DNA from: Taxillus chinensis
Taxonomy: Eukaryota > Streptophyta > Magnoliopsida > Santalales > Loranthaceae
Direction: 5' to 3'
DNA length: 64,000 nucleotides
NCBI GenBank assembly: GCA_023512835.1
Contig: CM042087.1
Location: 16,214,853-16,278,852 of the forward strand
The position numbers and the translations under genes are program-made. The notes beneath the pieces were generated by a model. The model had not been told where the DNA came from and did no database searches. It saw only the letters and a program-made list of their open reading frames with translations. Shown here one piece after another: positions 23,670 through 33,802 of this stretch (its first letter is position 1; each line of letters opens with the position of its first letter).

Positions 23670-24153
23670 AGTCTCCAGAAATCTTATGCAGATCAGCGGC
23701 AGTGACCTTTGGAGTTTTCTGTTGGAGATCATGTGTTCCTCCGTGTTTCTCCATGACATGGACATCGGCGTTTTAGGCGAGGTTCCAAGCTCTCCCCGCG
23801 GTCTATTAGTCCTTTTGAGGTTATGGTTCGTGTGGGGCCAGTGGCCTACCAATTAGCATTGCCACCGCGATTGAGTCGGGTGCACAATGTGTTCCATGTG
23901 TCCCAATTGAGGAAGTATCATCCTGACCCAACTCATGTGATTGATTGGGGAACATTGGACATTGAGGATGACATGTCCGTTGTTGAGGCCCCTATCTCGT
24001 ATACTGGATCAATGGGAGAAGCTTTTGCATGGTCGTGCTATTCCTTTGGTTCACGTACTGTGGTAGCACCATGGCATTGAGGAATAGACTTGGTAACATG
24101 AGTCCATGATGCGTGAGCAACACCCGAAGTCGTTCGAGGACAAACAATCTTGA
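23670..24153 (+). pseudogene. G1 integrase C-terminus with chromodomain-like tail
   Basis: GDHVFLRVSP, SPFEVMVRVGPVAYQLALP (GPY/F-type module) and VFHVSQLRKYHPDPTHV are visible across two frames. After a frameshift near 24010 comes AIPLVHVLW..HHGIEE and MREQHP, the C-terminal block of chromoviruses that targets insertion to chromatin (family knowledge). It contains several stops; the last frame ends at 24151-24153. Confidence 0.82.
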
Positions 24154-24464
24154 GGGTGGGAGGTGCCTGTTTGGCCAAGAGATAATAGTGATGAAATTTC
24201 CTGTGCTAGTTGTTCGTGATGTGTTGTGTATTTGTGTATTGTCTTTTTTAGACATTTTGTATTTGAGATGCGTATTTGTGACATGCGGGTTTGTGTTAGG
24301 TATTGTGGTGGTGCTTTGTTGAGGTTGTGGATGTATGTCCTGTTATGTGCTGTGTGCGTGGTGTCTGATCCATTTATGTGTTGTGACTTGCGATTTTGCA
24401 TAATGGGTTGCATGTGTTTGTTATTCCTTGCGGTTTTAGTGGCATGTTGTTTCTTTTCGAGGAC

Positions 24465-24487
24465 GAAAAGTCTTAAGGGGAAAAGGA
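24465..24487 (+). other. G1 polypurine tract
   Basis: AAGGGGAAAAGGA lies immediately 5' of the 3' LTR, where plus-strand cDNA synthesis would be primed. Confidence 0.8.
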
Positions 24488-24657
24488 TGTAATGACCCAT
24501 GTTTTGGGATGTGAGGACTTAGTCACAGTTATGCCTTTTGGGTGGCAATTGTCGGGTTTTTGGGAGTTTTATTCCCACACACATTAGCTAGAATACCTTG
24601 TTTATTGATGAGCAAGCATGAGGCAAGAGATGAGCTGAAGAGGGAGCATTTTTGGGC

Positions 24658-24802
24658 TGCACGTGACAATGCACGTGACAATGCCTTTGTCACGTGCAGT
24701 GATGTTTTTGCATGGGAGCCTTCCAGACTTAGTTCTAAAGCTTGTGGCAAAATCCTAGGGCATTTGGAGCTTGCACGTGACAATGGTCTTTGTCACGTGC
24801 AA
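24658..24802 (+). promoter_or_regulatory. G-box palindromes forming hairpins in LTR U3
   Basis: TGCACGTGACAA occurs twice in tandem (24658-24669, 24670-24681), followed after 5 bases by its inverted copy TTGTCACGTGCA (24687-24698). A second hairpin has perfect 13-bp arms, TTGCACGTGACAA (24771-24783) and TTGTCACGTGCAA (24790-24802), with a 6-base loop. CACGTG is the plant G-box bound by bZIP/bHLH factors; binding here is inferred. Confidence 0.75.
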
Positions 24803-24916
24803 CCTTATTTTTGCACCGTCTTCTTCATTTTGTTATGCTGGTAATCTTTTCCCAAAGGGCCATGTTCGAATTGTGGGTATTTTGTCCTGTGTGGATATGA
24901 GAAGGTTGTGGCATGT

Positions 24917-25060
24917 TTCATTTATCAAAACTACGTCGTTTTGATGATGGGCTTCATTTATCAAAACTACATTGTGTTGATGATGGGGTTCATTTATCAA
25001 AACTATGTCGTTTTGATGATGGGGTTTATTTATCAAAACTACGTTGTTTTGATAAGTGAG
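24917..25060 (+). repeat. Four 36-bp tandem repeats with an ACGT palindrome, next to a TATA box
   Basis: Units start at 24917, 24953, 24989 and 25025. Each holds ATCAAAACTACGTCGTTTTG plus AT, a near-perfect 22-bp palindrome (arms ATCAAAAC / GTTTTGAT) around an ACGT core; one unit has changed its core. The array ends three bases before the TATA box, the position expected of upstream promoter elements. Confidence 0.92.
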
Positions 25061-25062
25061 GT

Positions 25063-25070
25063 CTATATAA
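25063..25070 (+). promoter_or_regulatory. TATA box of the G1 3' LTR
   Basis: CTATATAAGGA directly follows the 36-bp repeat array. Transcription would start about 30 bases on, near 25100. Confidence 0.65.
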
Positions 25071-26235
25071 GGAGGAAGAGCTCTCTTTGTTTTAGGTTTA
25101 GGGTTTTTGTTGTCAGCCGGCGCAGCCGTCGTAGAGGGAAAGAGAGAGAGTTCCTTATCGTTGCTGCTAGGGTGACTCGCATGGGTGGAAGGCGTCTAGC
25201 ATGGAAGCAAGAGCAAGGAGGATCTTCCTGAGGTAGGGGTTCTATCTCTTCTGGTATCCATTCCGGGATTAGGCCCTATGGTTGACGAACCGTAGCTTGT
25301 TATTGTGCTAATATATATATGTAAATCCATATAGGTGTGACCTCTTATATGGATGTTGGCCTTCAATGGCATATTTTGTTTGGATGTGATGTTAAGTGCG
25401 GGGTTGGGGGGATTTTGGGTTCATTCTCGAGGCAGAGGACCTCGGGGATTTCTGGGGTTGTTACGTTGATATAAAAATTATGTTTGATATGATATCTATG
25501 TCGATATGATAATTATGGATTGTGTGTGGATTGTTGGATACATGTGTATATCTGATGTGCTGTGAATGTGACTATGTGGTTATGTGGTTATGGAGCCTGT
25601 GTGGTTGTGTTTGTGGAGCCAGTGTAGCTGTGGAGCCTGTGTGGTTGTGAATGTGGAGCTTGTGTAGCTGTGGCTGTGATTGTACTTGCCCCTATGTCTT
25701 ATTTGTGTTGACATGTTCTTAAATGTTAAGCATACCTGTTCATATACTATTGCCACGACACTGCACTTGTGCACGTCCGCATGTAGATGCTAGGAGCATG
25801 GGATGGGTTGAGGAGACATGATCCCTACTGAGCTGTGGTTGCTCACCCCTCCTACTGTGTTTTGTTTTCTTTTCAGGGACCTACAGGCGTTAGGTGGGAA
25901 CACCAAAGTGGAAGACAGTTCTGCTTGTTGGTTTGTTTAAATGTTATTTTGTGTTATGATATTTTGTGGGACCTTTGTAATCCCAGTGGGAAAATGATGT
26001 AACCCTACTGGGAAAAGTTTGTAAAAGGGTTTTGACTGTAATAAAGGCATATTTGGTTTGTAAACACTTATTGTGGTTTGAAATGAATAAAGATAAATGT
26101 TTTTGTCTTGTGGTTGTCTATTGTGGATGTGTGTGGTGTAATGTGTGGAATTATTTGTCTCAACCCCTTGCCCACCGGGTGGGTAAAGGGGAGTCACGAA
26201 CCGGTTTCCTAGGGTTAGAAATCAGGGGCGTGACA

Positions 26236-27202
26236 GAATGACTGCTTATTTATAGGCTAAGGTTGGAGGCTTTTAAAAGGTAAATTCTTTTCTTTTAATG
26301 CTTGGTTGAAATAAAATGAGTAAATGAGATTTATTATTCTTCAAGACAATCAATCAAATCTTTTTAATTTTATGCATTGCCTAATTTAAATTAACCAATG
26401 AATGAATGAATGAATATTCATTCATTCATTCATTCAATTAATCAATCAAACAAAATTATTTAATTTCGATGTTAACAAATTTAAATCAATCAATTTAATT
26501 GATCGATATTTCCCATTTTTAGATTTGTTGAATTTGGTCATTTTTTGGGAACGGATTGAATTCCAGGATAAGATTTGCCATTTTTTCTTGATTTCTGGAG
26601 CTTGCTGGCACACAGGCTATCAACGATGATGTTCTGGACTTTTAACAGGAGGTTTGAAGCTTTGAAACCTCATAGGGTTGAAGGTCAAAGGATTGAAAAG
26701 TTAAAAGTCAATAGGTAAAGACCGAAGGTCGAAGCTAGGGTTGAAGGGCCAAAGGGTCAAAAGTCGCCTCGAAGATCTGGAGATTGGACTTGAAGACTCT
26801 AATACCTGAAGATTAGGCTCGAAGATTGCCTCAAAGACCAGAAAATTTAGACTCGGAGACCCAAAGATGCCTTGAATACCCGAATATCTACCTTACTTTG
26901 AAACCTTGAAGACCCAAACCGAAGAATTGAAATGGCGTTGTATTTGGGCTGCTGGCTAAAAGCCTTGTGATGGTATTACTAAGCTGATGATAATGCTAGA
27001 GTTTTGACCAAGTTTGACTTGGCCATAACTTCTTCGTTTCTACTCCAAATTCAGTGCAGTCAAGTGCATCAGTTTTCAAATTTCCTCCTTTGTCACCTGG
27101 TGTTAGCCTTAGGATATTTTTGAGGTTTTATCAAAGAGGTCCTCAATTAGGGTTTCCTTGTTGACTACTATTGCAATCTGACCCAATCAAAATGGAGTCC
27201 AA
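26236..27202. other. Unclassified repeat-derived DNA
   Basis: No coding region recognised. It contains the perfect palindrome at 26397-26434 and, at about 26660-26930, an irregular array of GAAGGTCGAAG-like motifs of the style seen inside the LTRs here. It is probably retroelement debris between the G1 3' LTR and the Copia RT fragment. Confidence 0.5.
26397..26434. repeat. Perfect 38-bp palindrome built of AATG/CATT repeats
   Basis: The left arm (AATG)4AAT at 26397-26415 is followed without a spacer by its exact reverse complement at 26416-26434. Confidence 0.92.
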
Positions 27203-27559
27203 CACCCATATCTTTCATTGTAAACTTATTAGAGAGATACCTTTTAATATCATATAACAAACCAATATCATTAGTAGTAAGAATGATATCATCAGCATAT
27301 ATGATTAATATAATAAACTTACTCCCACTAACCTTCATATAGATACACTAATCAACAATGTTTTCAATATGACATAATGGTATTATTAAACTTAAGGTAC
27401 CATTGTTGGGAAGCTTATTTTAGTCTATATATTGACTTCTTTAATTTACACACCAAGTGTTCCTTTCTTGTGATTATGAAACCTTCTGGTTGGTCCATAT
27501 AGACTTTTTCCTGTAAGCCACCATTAAGAAAGACAGTTTTAACATCCATTTGGTTGTCA
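27203..27559 (-). pseudogene. Copia reverse transcriptase fragment
   Basis: On the minus strand the blocks QMDVKTVFLNGGLQEKVYM, QPEGFI, HLVCKLKKSIYRLK and YADDIILTTNDI appear in the Ty1/Copia RT order, including the catalytic YADD. There is a TAA within the ..RLK-stop-AS.. block and a frameshift before YADD. After KFTMKDMG homology stops abruptly at about 27203. It is a fragment of an element on the minus strand. Confidence 0.88.
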
Positions 27560-27984
27560 TCGACCGGTGTCGTCCAAGCTCGTGACTGGTGCAATATACT
27601 TTTTTGGATGGAGATTTGGTCATTGAATCATCATTGATATAGCTCGCATAGAACCAAAAAGAGAGAAAGAAAAAGAATGAGTCACCACCAAACAAAAACG
27701 AAGGTATGTTTGGCCACTTAGAAGGGTTTACGGTTCCATAGAATAATTTCGAGAGTCAGTTATGTGTGAGGAAGGGAGAAGTACTCTCGCACCCCCACAA
27801 CGCCCAAATTTGGTACCTAGTCTTTGTCTATGAGTGCTTGCTTATTTTTTTTGTGTTGCCACTATCACTGTGGTTGGTGTTGGGCTCTGGAATAGTTGTG
27901 TTGTTATTGTGAAACATGTTGCTTTCTTAAGTCATTGCATAATTAAGAAGAGAAAAAGATCTTTACTTGAGCAGGTAGAACTTA
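27560..27984. other. Unclassified stretch between Copia RT fragment and a minus-strand LTR
   Basis: Short open frames only. AGTACTCTCGCACCCCCACA near 27780 resembles sequence common in plant retroelement leaders, but no domain is recognisable. Gag and most of pol of the minus-strand element are missing here. Confidence 0.4.
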
Positions 27985-27997
27985 CTATGATACCACT
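27984..27997 (-). other. Primer-binding site of a minus-strand Copia element
   Basis: On the minus strand AGTGGTATCATAG follows the LTR terminus, close to the initiator-Met-tRNA complement TGGTATCAGAGC. Confidence 0.75.
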
Positions 27998-28625
27998 TGT
28001 TGATCCCTAAGAGCTTAAATGGGGGGGGGGGGGGGGGGGTGAATAAGCTCTTTGAAAATATTCTTTTTACTTGGCACAACACTTAGATGCTGATTGAAAG
28101 ATAAGATCAATGCGGAAGATAATTAGATGTGGAAGTATTTTGTTTTATTATCAATAGATAATTACAACAAAAATGGACAGCAGATTAAGTTGTTCTCATA
28201 AGCTTTTAATCTACTGAAAAAATATCTCTCTATGATTATAGTAGCACTCTAAGACTATTTAATTAGGCTTACCGCACACACTAGCACTGTCTTCTCAATT
28301 GTTCACTTACTTACAAGTATACAAGTATGTATATTTACACACAAGTCCCTTGGTCTGACTTCTTGGAACTTTGATGATCTTCTTCAAATGGTGAGCTGCA
28401 TTGATGATCTTCTTCTTGGAAATCGAAGTGTTAATTATCTCTTCCTTGGTATGTTGCAAGTGCTCGTTTCAAAGTCATTGGAAATATATAACGTATTAAC
28501 TTTGTTTGTATGGTTCCAACCTTTTTTAAGAAGCTTGTTGATGCATCCAAGAGATCCACGTGTAAGAAGTCATTGAGGTCATTAATGAGAGTATATTTTC
28601 TTACATTGGGACAGAGTGAGTTGTT
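27998..28625 (-). repeat. Copia-type LTR, minus orientation (right end uncertain)
   Basis: The left edge TGTTGATCCC is the reverse complement of an LTR ending GGGATCAACA, with the primer site beside it. It contains G19 at 28021-28039, and ATGCGGAAGATAATTAGATG and TTCTTGGAACTTTG blocks shared with 10606-11442. I could not find the distal LTR terminus; similarity fades around 28620. Confidence 0.75.
28021..28039. repeat. Homopolymer G19
   Basis: Same LTR position as G27 at 11465 and as the short CACCCCCCTC tract in the C1 LTR. Confidence 0.85.
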
Positions 28626-29151
28626 ATGCCCCTGAATTCCAAGGTAAAGATACGGAGGTTGTAGCATGTGTACCTGAAGAAGTATCAGCGAAGCTACGAG
28701 GCATACATCTTCAAGGCTATGGCTAGTCGAAGGAGAGAAACACGCTAAAGGCCACTATTTTAGTAAGTTATCTCTCGTACAACATCTTTGAGCATGCTAA
28801 GTACTGGAAAACACGCGGATGTCATCAGAGGCCAATTTAACATGTTTCAACGATGGAGATTAGAAAGTGGAACATGCTTAACCCTAGCAGAAGGGTTTCT
28901 TACTACTGCCATCGTCTAAAAGCAAGGAAGATACCATACTTCAAGGAAGTATCAAAATATTACAGGATACAAGAAAGGTATCTAAAGCGATACAAAAGAG
29001 ACGCAGAGTAATTAGTATAGAATACATAGAGAGAGAGGAAGACTGTAATCAAGATAACAATGAGTTAATCTGTCTTCGTTCCTCATACATTCAACGAACA
29101 TATTGTGAGTTTGGCAAAGGAGTGGTTGAAGGTCAAGGAGTGTAAACGGTT
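28626..29151. other. Unclassified DNA left of Copia C1
   Basis: No gene or terminal structure recognised. It may be the remainder of the minus-strand LTR. Confidence 0.4.
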
Positions 29152-29779
29152 TGTTGGATTAAGCCTAGAATTTGGATGATGCGGATAAAACCCTATGTAA
29201 TTTGATTTGAGACCATGTATGTTTATTCTTAAGTTGTTGCAGAACATATGAACTTAATCCGGATCTTCACTCGTGAGAGAAAAGCTAAGGACATGATATA
29301 TAATCCTGATCCGGACCATTGTGAGTGTCATGAAACACTTGGTAAATAACCAAGTCTTCATACGGAATAAGGATCATTCGTGCGGACCAAATGCTTAAAG
29401 TTACGGACTAAGGAATCCGCGTCTTAGACTTTTAATGGACTAAGTTAAATAGATGCAGAATAAGAATCTAGTCTACATTTCGCACGGAGTAAGAGAAAGT
29501 TATCGCAGAATAAAAGGCTAAGTCTTCTACTCAAGCGGAGTAAGGAACGATTTGTGTGGAATAAGGACCCAAGCCCTTTATTCGCACGAAGTAAGGAAAA
29601 GAGATGAGGAGTAAGGAATCCGAACCTTTTACTCAAGCGGAGTAAGGATGCGCTGATACGGAGTAAGCCATCCGAACCTTTTAACTAATGCGGAGTAAGG
29701 AACTCGTGCGGAGTAAGGAAGCGTTGATATGGAGTAAGCTCTTCGGACTTCTTGTTCGCACAAAGTAAGGAAGCGTTGA
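29152..29779 (+). repeat. C1 5' LTR, left part
   Basis: Starts TGTTGGATTAAGCC. From about 29488 it is an irregular array of CGGAGTAAGG motifs, about ten in 300 bases. Confidence 0.85.
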
Positions 29780-29842
29780 CACTACAAGAAATCAGGCCTT
29801 TAATAAGACATAAAATGTGTTACCATAGGATACTGTAACACT

Positions 29843-30125
29843 TTTTGGGGTGTTAGGTCTGCTTGGCTTATGAAAAGTCCCCCATCTTTCAATAACACTT
29901 TTTAGTGTGTTATGATTTTCTATTACGGTAGATCATACAATAACACATATTATTGTCTTATAAAACATTTTCGTAAGCTTTTTTTAAGCTTACCATAGAA
30001 CTCTCTACGTAACACTTTTTATTGTATTACAATTATGTGTTGTCAAAAATCATACAGTATGATCTTTTTTGTGTTACAAAAAGTAACCGACATACCATAA
30101 GCCAAGTAGACTTAACACACCAAAA
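29843..30125. repeat. Subterminal inverted repeat of the CACTA element
   Basis: 29843-29872 (GGTGTTAGGTCTGCTTGGCT core) is the inverse of 30096-30125 at about 27 of 30 positions, with AACACTTTTT/AATAACAC motifs between. Such subterminal repeats bind CACTA transposase (family knowledge). Confidence 0.75.
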
Positions 30126-31719
30126 AGGCTTATGATATATGACACAAAAATATGACAAGCCTTCTCAAATGCTTACAATTATTGATTACAATTTCATAAA
30201 TACCATTATAGTTCAAAAACTACCAATATTCAAAAAAACAAACCATTAACAATATTATTAATATATTTCTACATTGAGAAATAGTATTTTGGAGTGTTAT
30301 AATCCAAAATAACCACCCGTGTTCAAAATATTTTACAATTATAATATAAAATTGAAAATGTTTTAAAACAAAACCCCTAATATATGCCATCTTCATTCCA
30401 TGCCAAAATAAATTGCAAGCACTCCACCATTCTGCAAGAAAAAACCAATAATTATCAGTTACCGAAAATATATTAAAACGAAAAATAAATAACATGAGCA
30501 AATTATATAACTTGTCAAGTAGGAGCAAAAAAAATTACAATTATATACTTGTAAATAAGATAGCTATAAAAATACAAGATCCTAAGTCCAAAGTTGTTTT
30601 CTATCAAGTCCACATATTTTATGATGTTCTAAGTTGAATATGTTATTAATTGTAAACTGTGGAATAAAACTACATTGCTCTTCTAAATTAAAGAATTGTA
30701 ATTAAACAAGAGCAAAAAGATAGTAACAAAAACGATTAACTCATACACATATAAAGACACCAAGAAGAATTTCAAGGCACCATTGGATATTCTTATAGCA
30801 AAAATAATTCCAACTTGAAAACACCTAAAGGGACATTAAAAACAAAAGAAATCAAATGTCATTACATAGAAATATTATTTATTTGAAGACGTCTTTTAAA
30901 AGAGAGGACAAGAGACAATAACACATGCTTCAAATTTCGTGATATATCAGCACAAAAGGAATATAAGCAATTGTCTATATCACTTAGCTTCAGTGAATTC
31001 AGTCAAATCCTTTAAATAAGAAATTTAAGACAATCATCAATATAACTGCCAGAATCTGTACACAAGTTTATGCTCATGAAACATCATATACAAGTAGGAG
31101 TACAAGAATAAATGGAAAATGGGCCATCATCATTTTACATATTATAGCTTGTAGCTTGAAATCCTGTTTTCTTCTAATCTAGGAAAACTAAATTAACAAA
31201 TATATAACATGATCAGAACATAAAGATATAAGACAAAAAATAGTTTTCATAATTATGAACTAATCTAGCGAGCACCCCACTTAAATCCAGCAACATATTA
31301 TTGCTCGTGCAAAGTGCAGACATGGAAAAGATACCCAAAAATTAGAAATGATACTGAACATGCAGGTGTTATTATATATTGAATTGTGTTCTAAATTCTA
31401 AAACTACAGGATCAAGCCAAAAAAAGATAACAAACCTATTAGGGAATATATTTGAACATAAGCAATGTTAGCTAACTAATCACCTTCATAAGGAGATTAA
31501 GTTGGACTAAGAATCATCACATTAAAATATTGCATGTTATCCTCCAACGATGAAGCACTAATACTAGGAGCTACACCACCAATCAAACAATATATGATAA
31601 AATAATTCCTAAACCCAAAAGTTCACAACTGAAAAAGATATTTTTCATATATGCCATAAAATAAGCTATTTTAACAGTCATGCAAGTAGGATCGTGATCT
31701 TCATTAGCATCATGTTGCA

Positions 31720-31775
31720 GCAGGAGCTGCTTTCTTCAACTGCTCTATACTTTGTTGGTAATGGGAGTGATCTGC
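31720..31775 (-). pseudogene. Possible captured terminal exon, unidentified
   Basis: On the minus strand a TTTGCAG acceptor is followed by HSHYQQSIEQLKKAAPAAT and a stop. It looks like the last exon of some host protein, but I do not recognise it and it may be chance. Confidence 0.3.
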
Positions 31776-32242
31776 AAATGCAATATTACATTATATTATA
31801 AACAAATTAGTTGCAATTTTTGTGTGCAGAAGAAAAGAAGACAAGCTGTTGTGACACAGTTTTGATCACATCTAAATTCACATCTCTGACTTAGAAATGC
31901 AAAAAGTTTTCCAAAATAAAATAAATAAACATGAAATCGGTGTTAGATATACCTAATAAAAAAATTGTCTTATTTAGACTACCTCATAGTGGGCACTTTG
32001 TCCATCTGAGGAAAACTAAAGCAGGATGCACATACAATACATTCTTAAAACAAAAGACCAATTAATGAAAGAAAAGGCAAGACAATTAAGCATGTTCTCC
32101 TCTGAAGCAAGGGCTTTACATGCAATAGCTTGTTCATAGGAAATGGTTCATCCCATTGTCAACATGTACAATACAACAAATGCAACACATTGACACCAAT
32201 TTAAACATATGAAACATGAATTTGGCACCAGATTTATAATAC

Positions 32243-32339
32243 TGGAAGTATTCTGCCAGAAGGTAGGCATTCATGTTTGGATCATCTCCGCCAATCACAA
32301 CAATCCCATCAAGATCGAGCTTCAATGTAGTTTGTTCAG
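32243..32339 (-). pseudogene. Captured exon of PFP beta subunit (GGDD exon)
   Basis: PFP is the pyrophosphate-dependent phosphofructokinase of plant glycolysis/gluconeogenesis; the beta subunit is catalytic. On the minus strand this exon reads AEQTTLKLDLDGIVVIGGDD then PNMNAYLLAEYFQ. It parallels the beta-subunit block KLDLDGLVVIGGDDSNTNA, with S-N-T changed to P-N-M. Splice-like AG before and GT after (donor 32241-32242) are kept. It lies in the CACTA element, so it is most likely a captured fragment rather than a gene. Confidence 0.85.
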
Positions 32340-32539
32340 CTTACTTAAACTAAAATATTCCCAGAACCCATAATGTTTAGTACTTCAGTTAACCTCAACC
32401 CATCACAACATTAATTCATTATATTTATATGTACAAGTCCTTTCCAACTAAAGGCATCTATTTTGCATTAGACAAGAAATGAGCATAGATGAACGAAAGG
32501 AAAGACAAGAAAATGGAGAAGATAGGAGTTAAGTTTAAC

Positions 32540-32588
32540 CTGTTCTAGAGTTTCAATTTTGTCTCTTCTACTGCAAATCATATCAAAA
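32540..32588 (-). pseudogene. Captured exon of PFP beta subunit (RDKIET exon)
   Basis: On the minus strand FDMICSRRDKIETLEQ, matching the PFP-beta block GFDMICSGRDKIETPEQ, with CAG acceptor and GT donor (32538-32539). It precedes the GGDD exon by an intron of 200 bases (32340-32539), in the same order as in the host gene, so genomic DNA rather than cDNA was captured. The few residues normally between the two blocks (FKQ) are missing. Confidence 0.82.
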
Positions 32589-33163
32589 CTGACTTAATTT
32601 TTTTATTTACTTAAAGAAACAGAGACTGAATCAGAGATGATAAACATATGAATTTTAATGAGTTTTCCATTAAAAAAACCAAAACTAAAAAAAGAAAGAA
32701 AAAATAAAAAAAATCTAATTCATTCCCTAACACCATCCCTAAACTAAAACTGATACAAATTCAAAAACCAAAAGATAGTATGTTGAGGTCCAAAGGTTAA
32801 CATAAAGAAAATGAAAAGCAAAACAAACCTGAACCTTAATTAGGAAAGCAATTTCAAAAGCTGCACTCACAACAACCGTTTTGTTATTGTATTATGTTTA
32901 CATTCCTTTAGTTTTTGTTTGCCTCATTTTATAGATTCCATGGGCTCGTATATGCACTCCTTACTCACAAAAATCAAATATTACCCCAAAAATAGTACTA
33001 ATACAGCTCATTTCCCCTTAGAATTTAAAAAAACAAAATAAGATAAGCATACATACCTATAAGTGACCCTTGATGTGAGCTAGGGTTAAATCCTTCACGT
33101 TCATCAGCTCTAGTACGGATTTTAGAGTCACCCTTATAATCAAAATTAATACTGATTAATTTT

Positions 33164-33802
33164 TTAAAATATAAATGTATTGCAAATAGGTTTGTAGCTA
33201 GAGAGACCCCCATTCTTGAGCACTCCATCAGATAAACCATAGACATGAGTCTGTAATAAGTGTTCATTAGTAGAGAGATGAACAACACAAGTGTCTGATA
33301 AACCATGGACATGAGTCTGTAATGGACTATTCACCAGGCCCATAGATGGAGCAATTGAATTATGTGAGATAACAGAATAAGTGGTGTGATCATACACATC
33401 AACAGGCAAAGATAAATCAGACACACTCAAAAGGACAGTACAAGCAACAAATATGTCATCAGCACAAGAAGTAGCCAGAGACGCCTTACCACCCAACAAA
33501 CCATTAGTTATGCTAGACAATCTCACCATAGCAGATGAAGAAATAAGCAGAGAGGCGGGGCCAGACTTACCTGACAGATCCGAGTCTGTGGACACAGGCA
33601 GTGAAGGCCCAGAGCCCTGCGCCGTCGCGAGCGAGTCGTACGAACCCTTATGTGGGAGAGGAGGCATCCCCCACTGCGCCACCTTGGCGAAAGGACTGTC
33701 ACGGCTGGAGAAGCCTGGAAGACCGTCGCCCAGCGTCCGCTGATGCACTGGAGGCGATTGCCGTCGAGAAAGAGCCAGATCCAGAGGGCCCGGTGGATTC
33801 AC
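33164..33802 (-). CDS. Unidentified open frame of 212 codons inside the CACTA element
   Basis: No family recognised. The N-terminal half is Pro/Ser-rich and lies in GC-rich DNA (33540-33960) unlike the AT-rich surroundings. The C-terminal half holds an imperfect duplication (LQTHVHGLSD and LQTHVYGLSD), matching a DNA duplication at about 33230-33330. It could be a fusion of captured host pieces or a chance frame; no promoter or splice evidence. Confidence 0.3.
   Translation of the reverse strand: MNPPGPLDLALSRRQSPPVHQRTLGDGLPGFSSRDSPFAKVAQWGMPPLPHKGSYDSLATAQGSGPSLPVSTDSDLSGKSGPASLLISSSAMVRLSSITNGLLGGKASLATSCADDIFVACTVLLSVSDLSLPVDVYDHTTYSVISHNSIAPSMGLVNSPLQTHVHGLSDTCVVHLSTNEHLLQTHVYGLSDGVLKNGGLSSYKPICNTFIF

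Larger units (their letters stand above)
15188..26235 (+). mobile_element. G1: full-length, decayed Ty3/Gypsy chromovirus-like retrotransposon
   Basis: Order: 5' LTR (15188-16909), Met-tRNA primer site, gag, protease, reverse transcriptase, RNase H, integrase with a chromodomain-like tail, purine tract, 3' LTR (24488-26235). Integrase after RNase H is the Gypsy order. It resembles Tekay/Del-type chromoviruses, an inference from domain style. It is broken by many stops and frameshifts and by a solo LTR at 19721-21736. Flanks GATAG (left) and GAATG (right) do not form a target duplication, and the two LTRs match well only in their 3' halves. Confidence 0.88.
24488..26235 (+). repeat. G1 3' LTR (1748 bp)
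   Basis: Runs TGTAATGACCC...GGGGCGTGACA. The U3 part carries G-box hairpins (24658-24698, 24771-24802), a 4 x 36-bp tandem repeat (24917-25060) and a TATA box (25063-25070). From about 25380 onward it is close to the 5' LTR. Confidence 0.88.

Noticed and set aside
24917..25060. Regular 36-bp repeats resembling a CRISPR array
   Set aside because: The units are head-to-tail with no spacers, inside a plant LTR next to a TATA box.
24908..25231. Frame encoding repeated FIYQNYVVLMMG
   Set aside because: It is the 36-bp DNA repeat translated (36 is divisible by 3); no protein evidence.
28626..29151. Possible endogenous pararetrovirus fragment
   Set aside because: Composition suggested a leader-like region, but no viral coding motif is visible; LTR debris is simpler.
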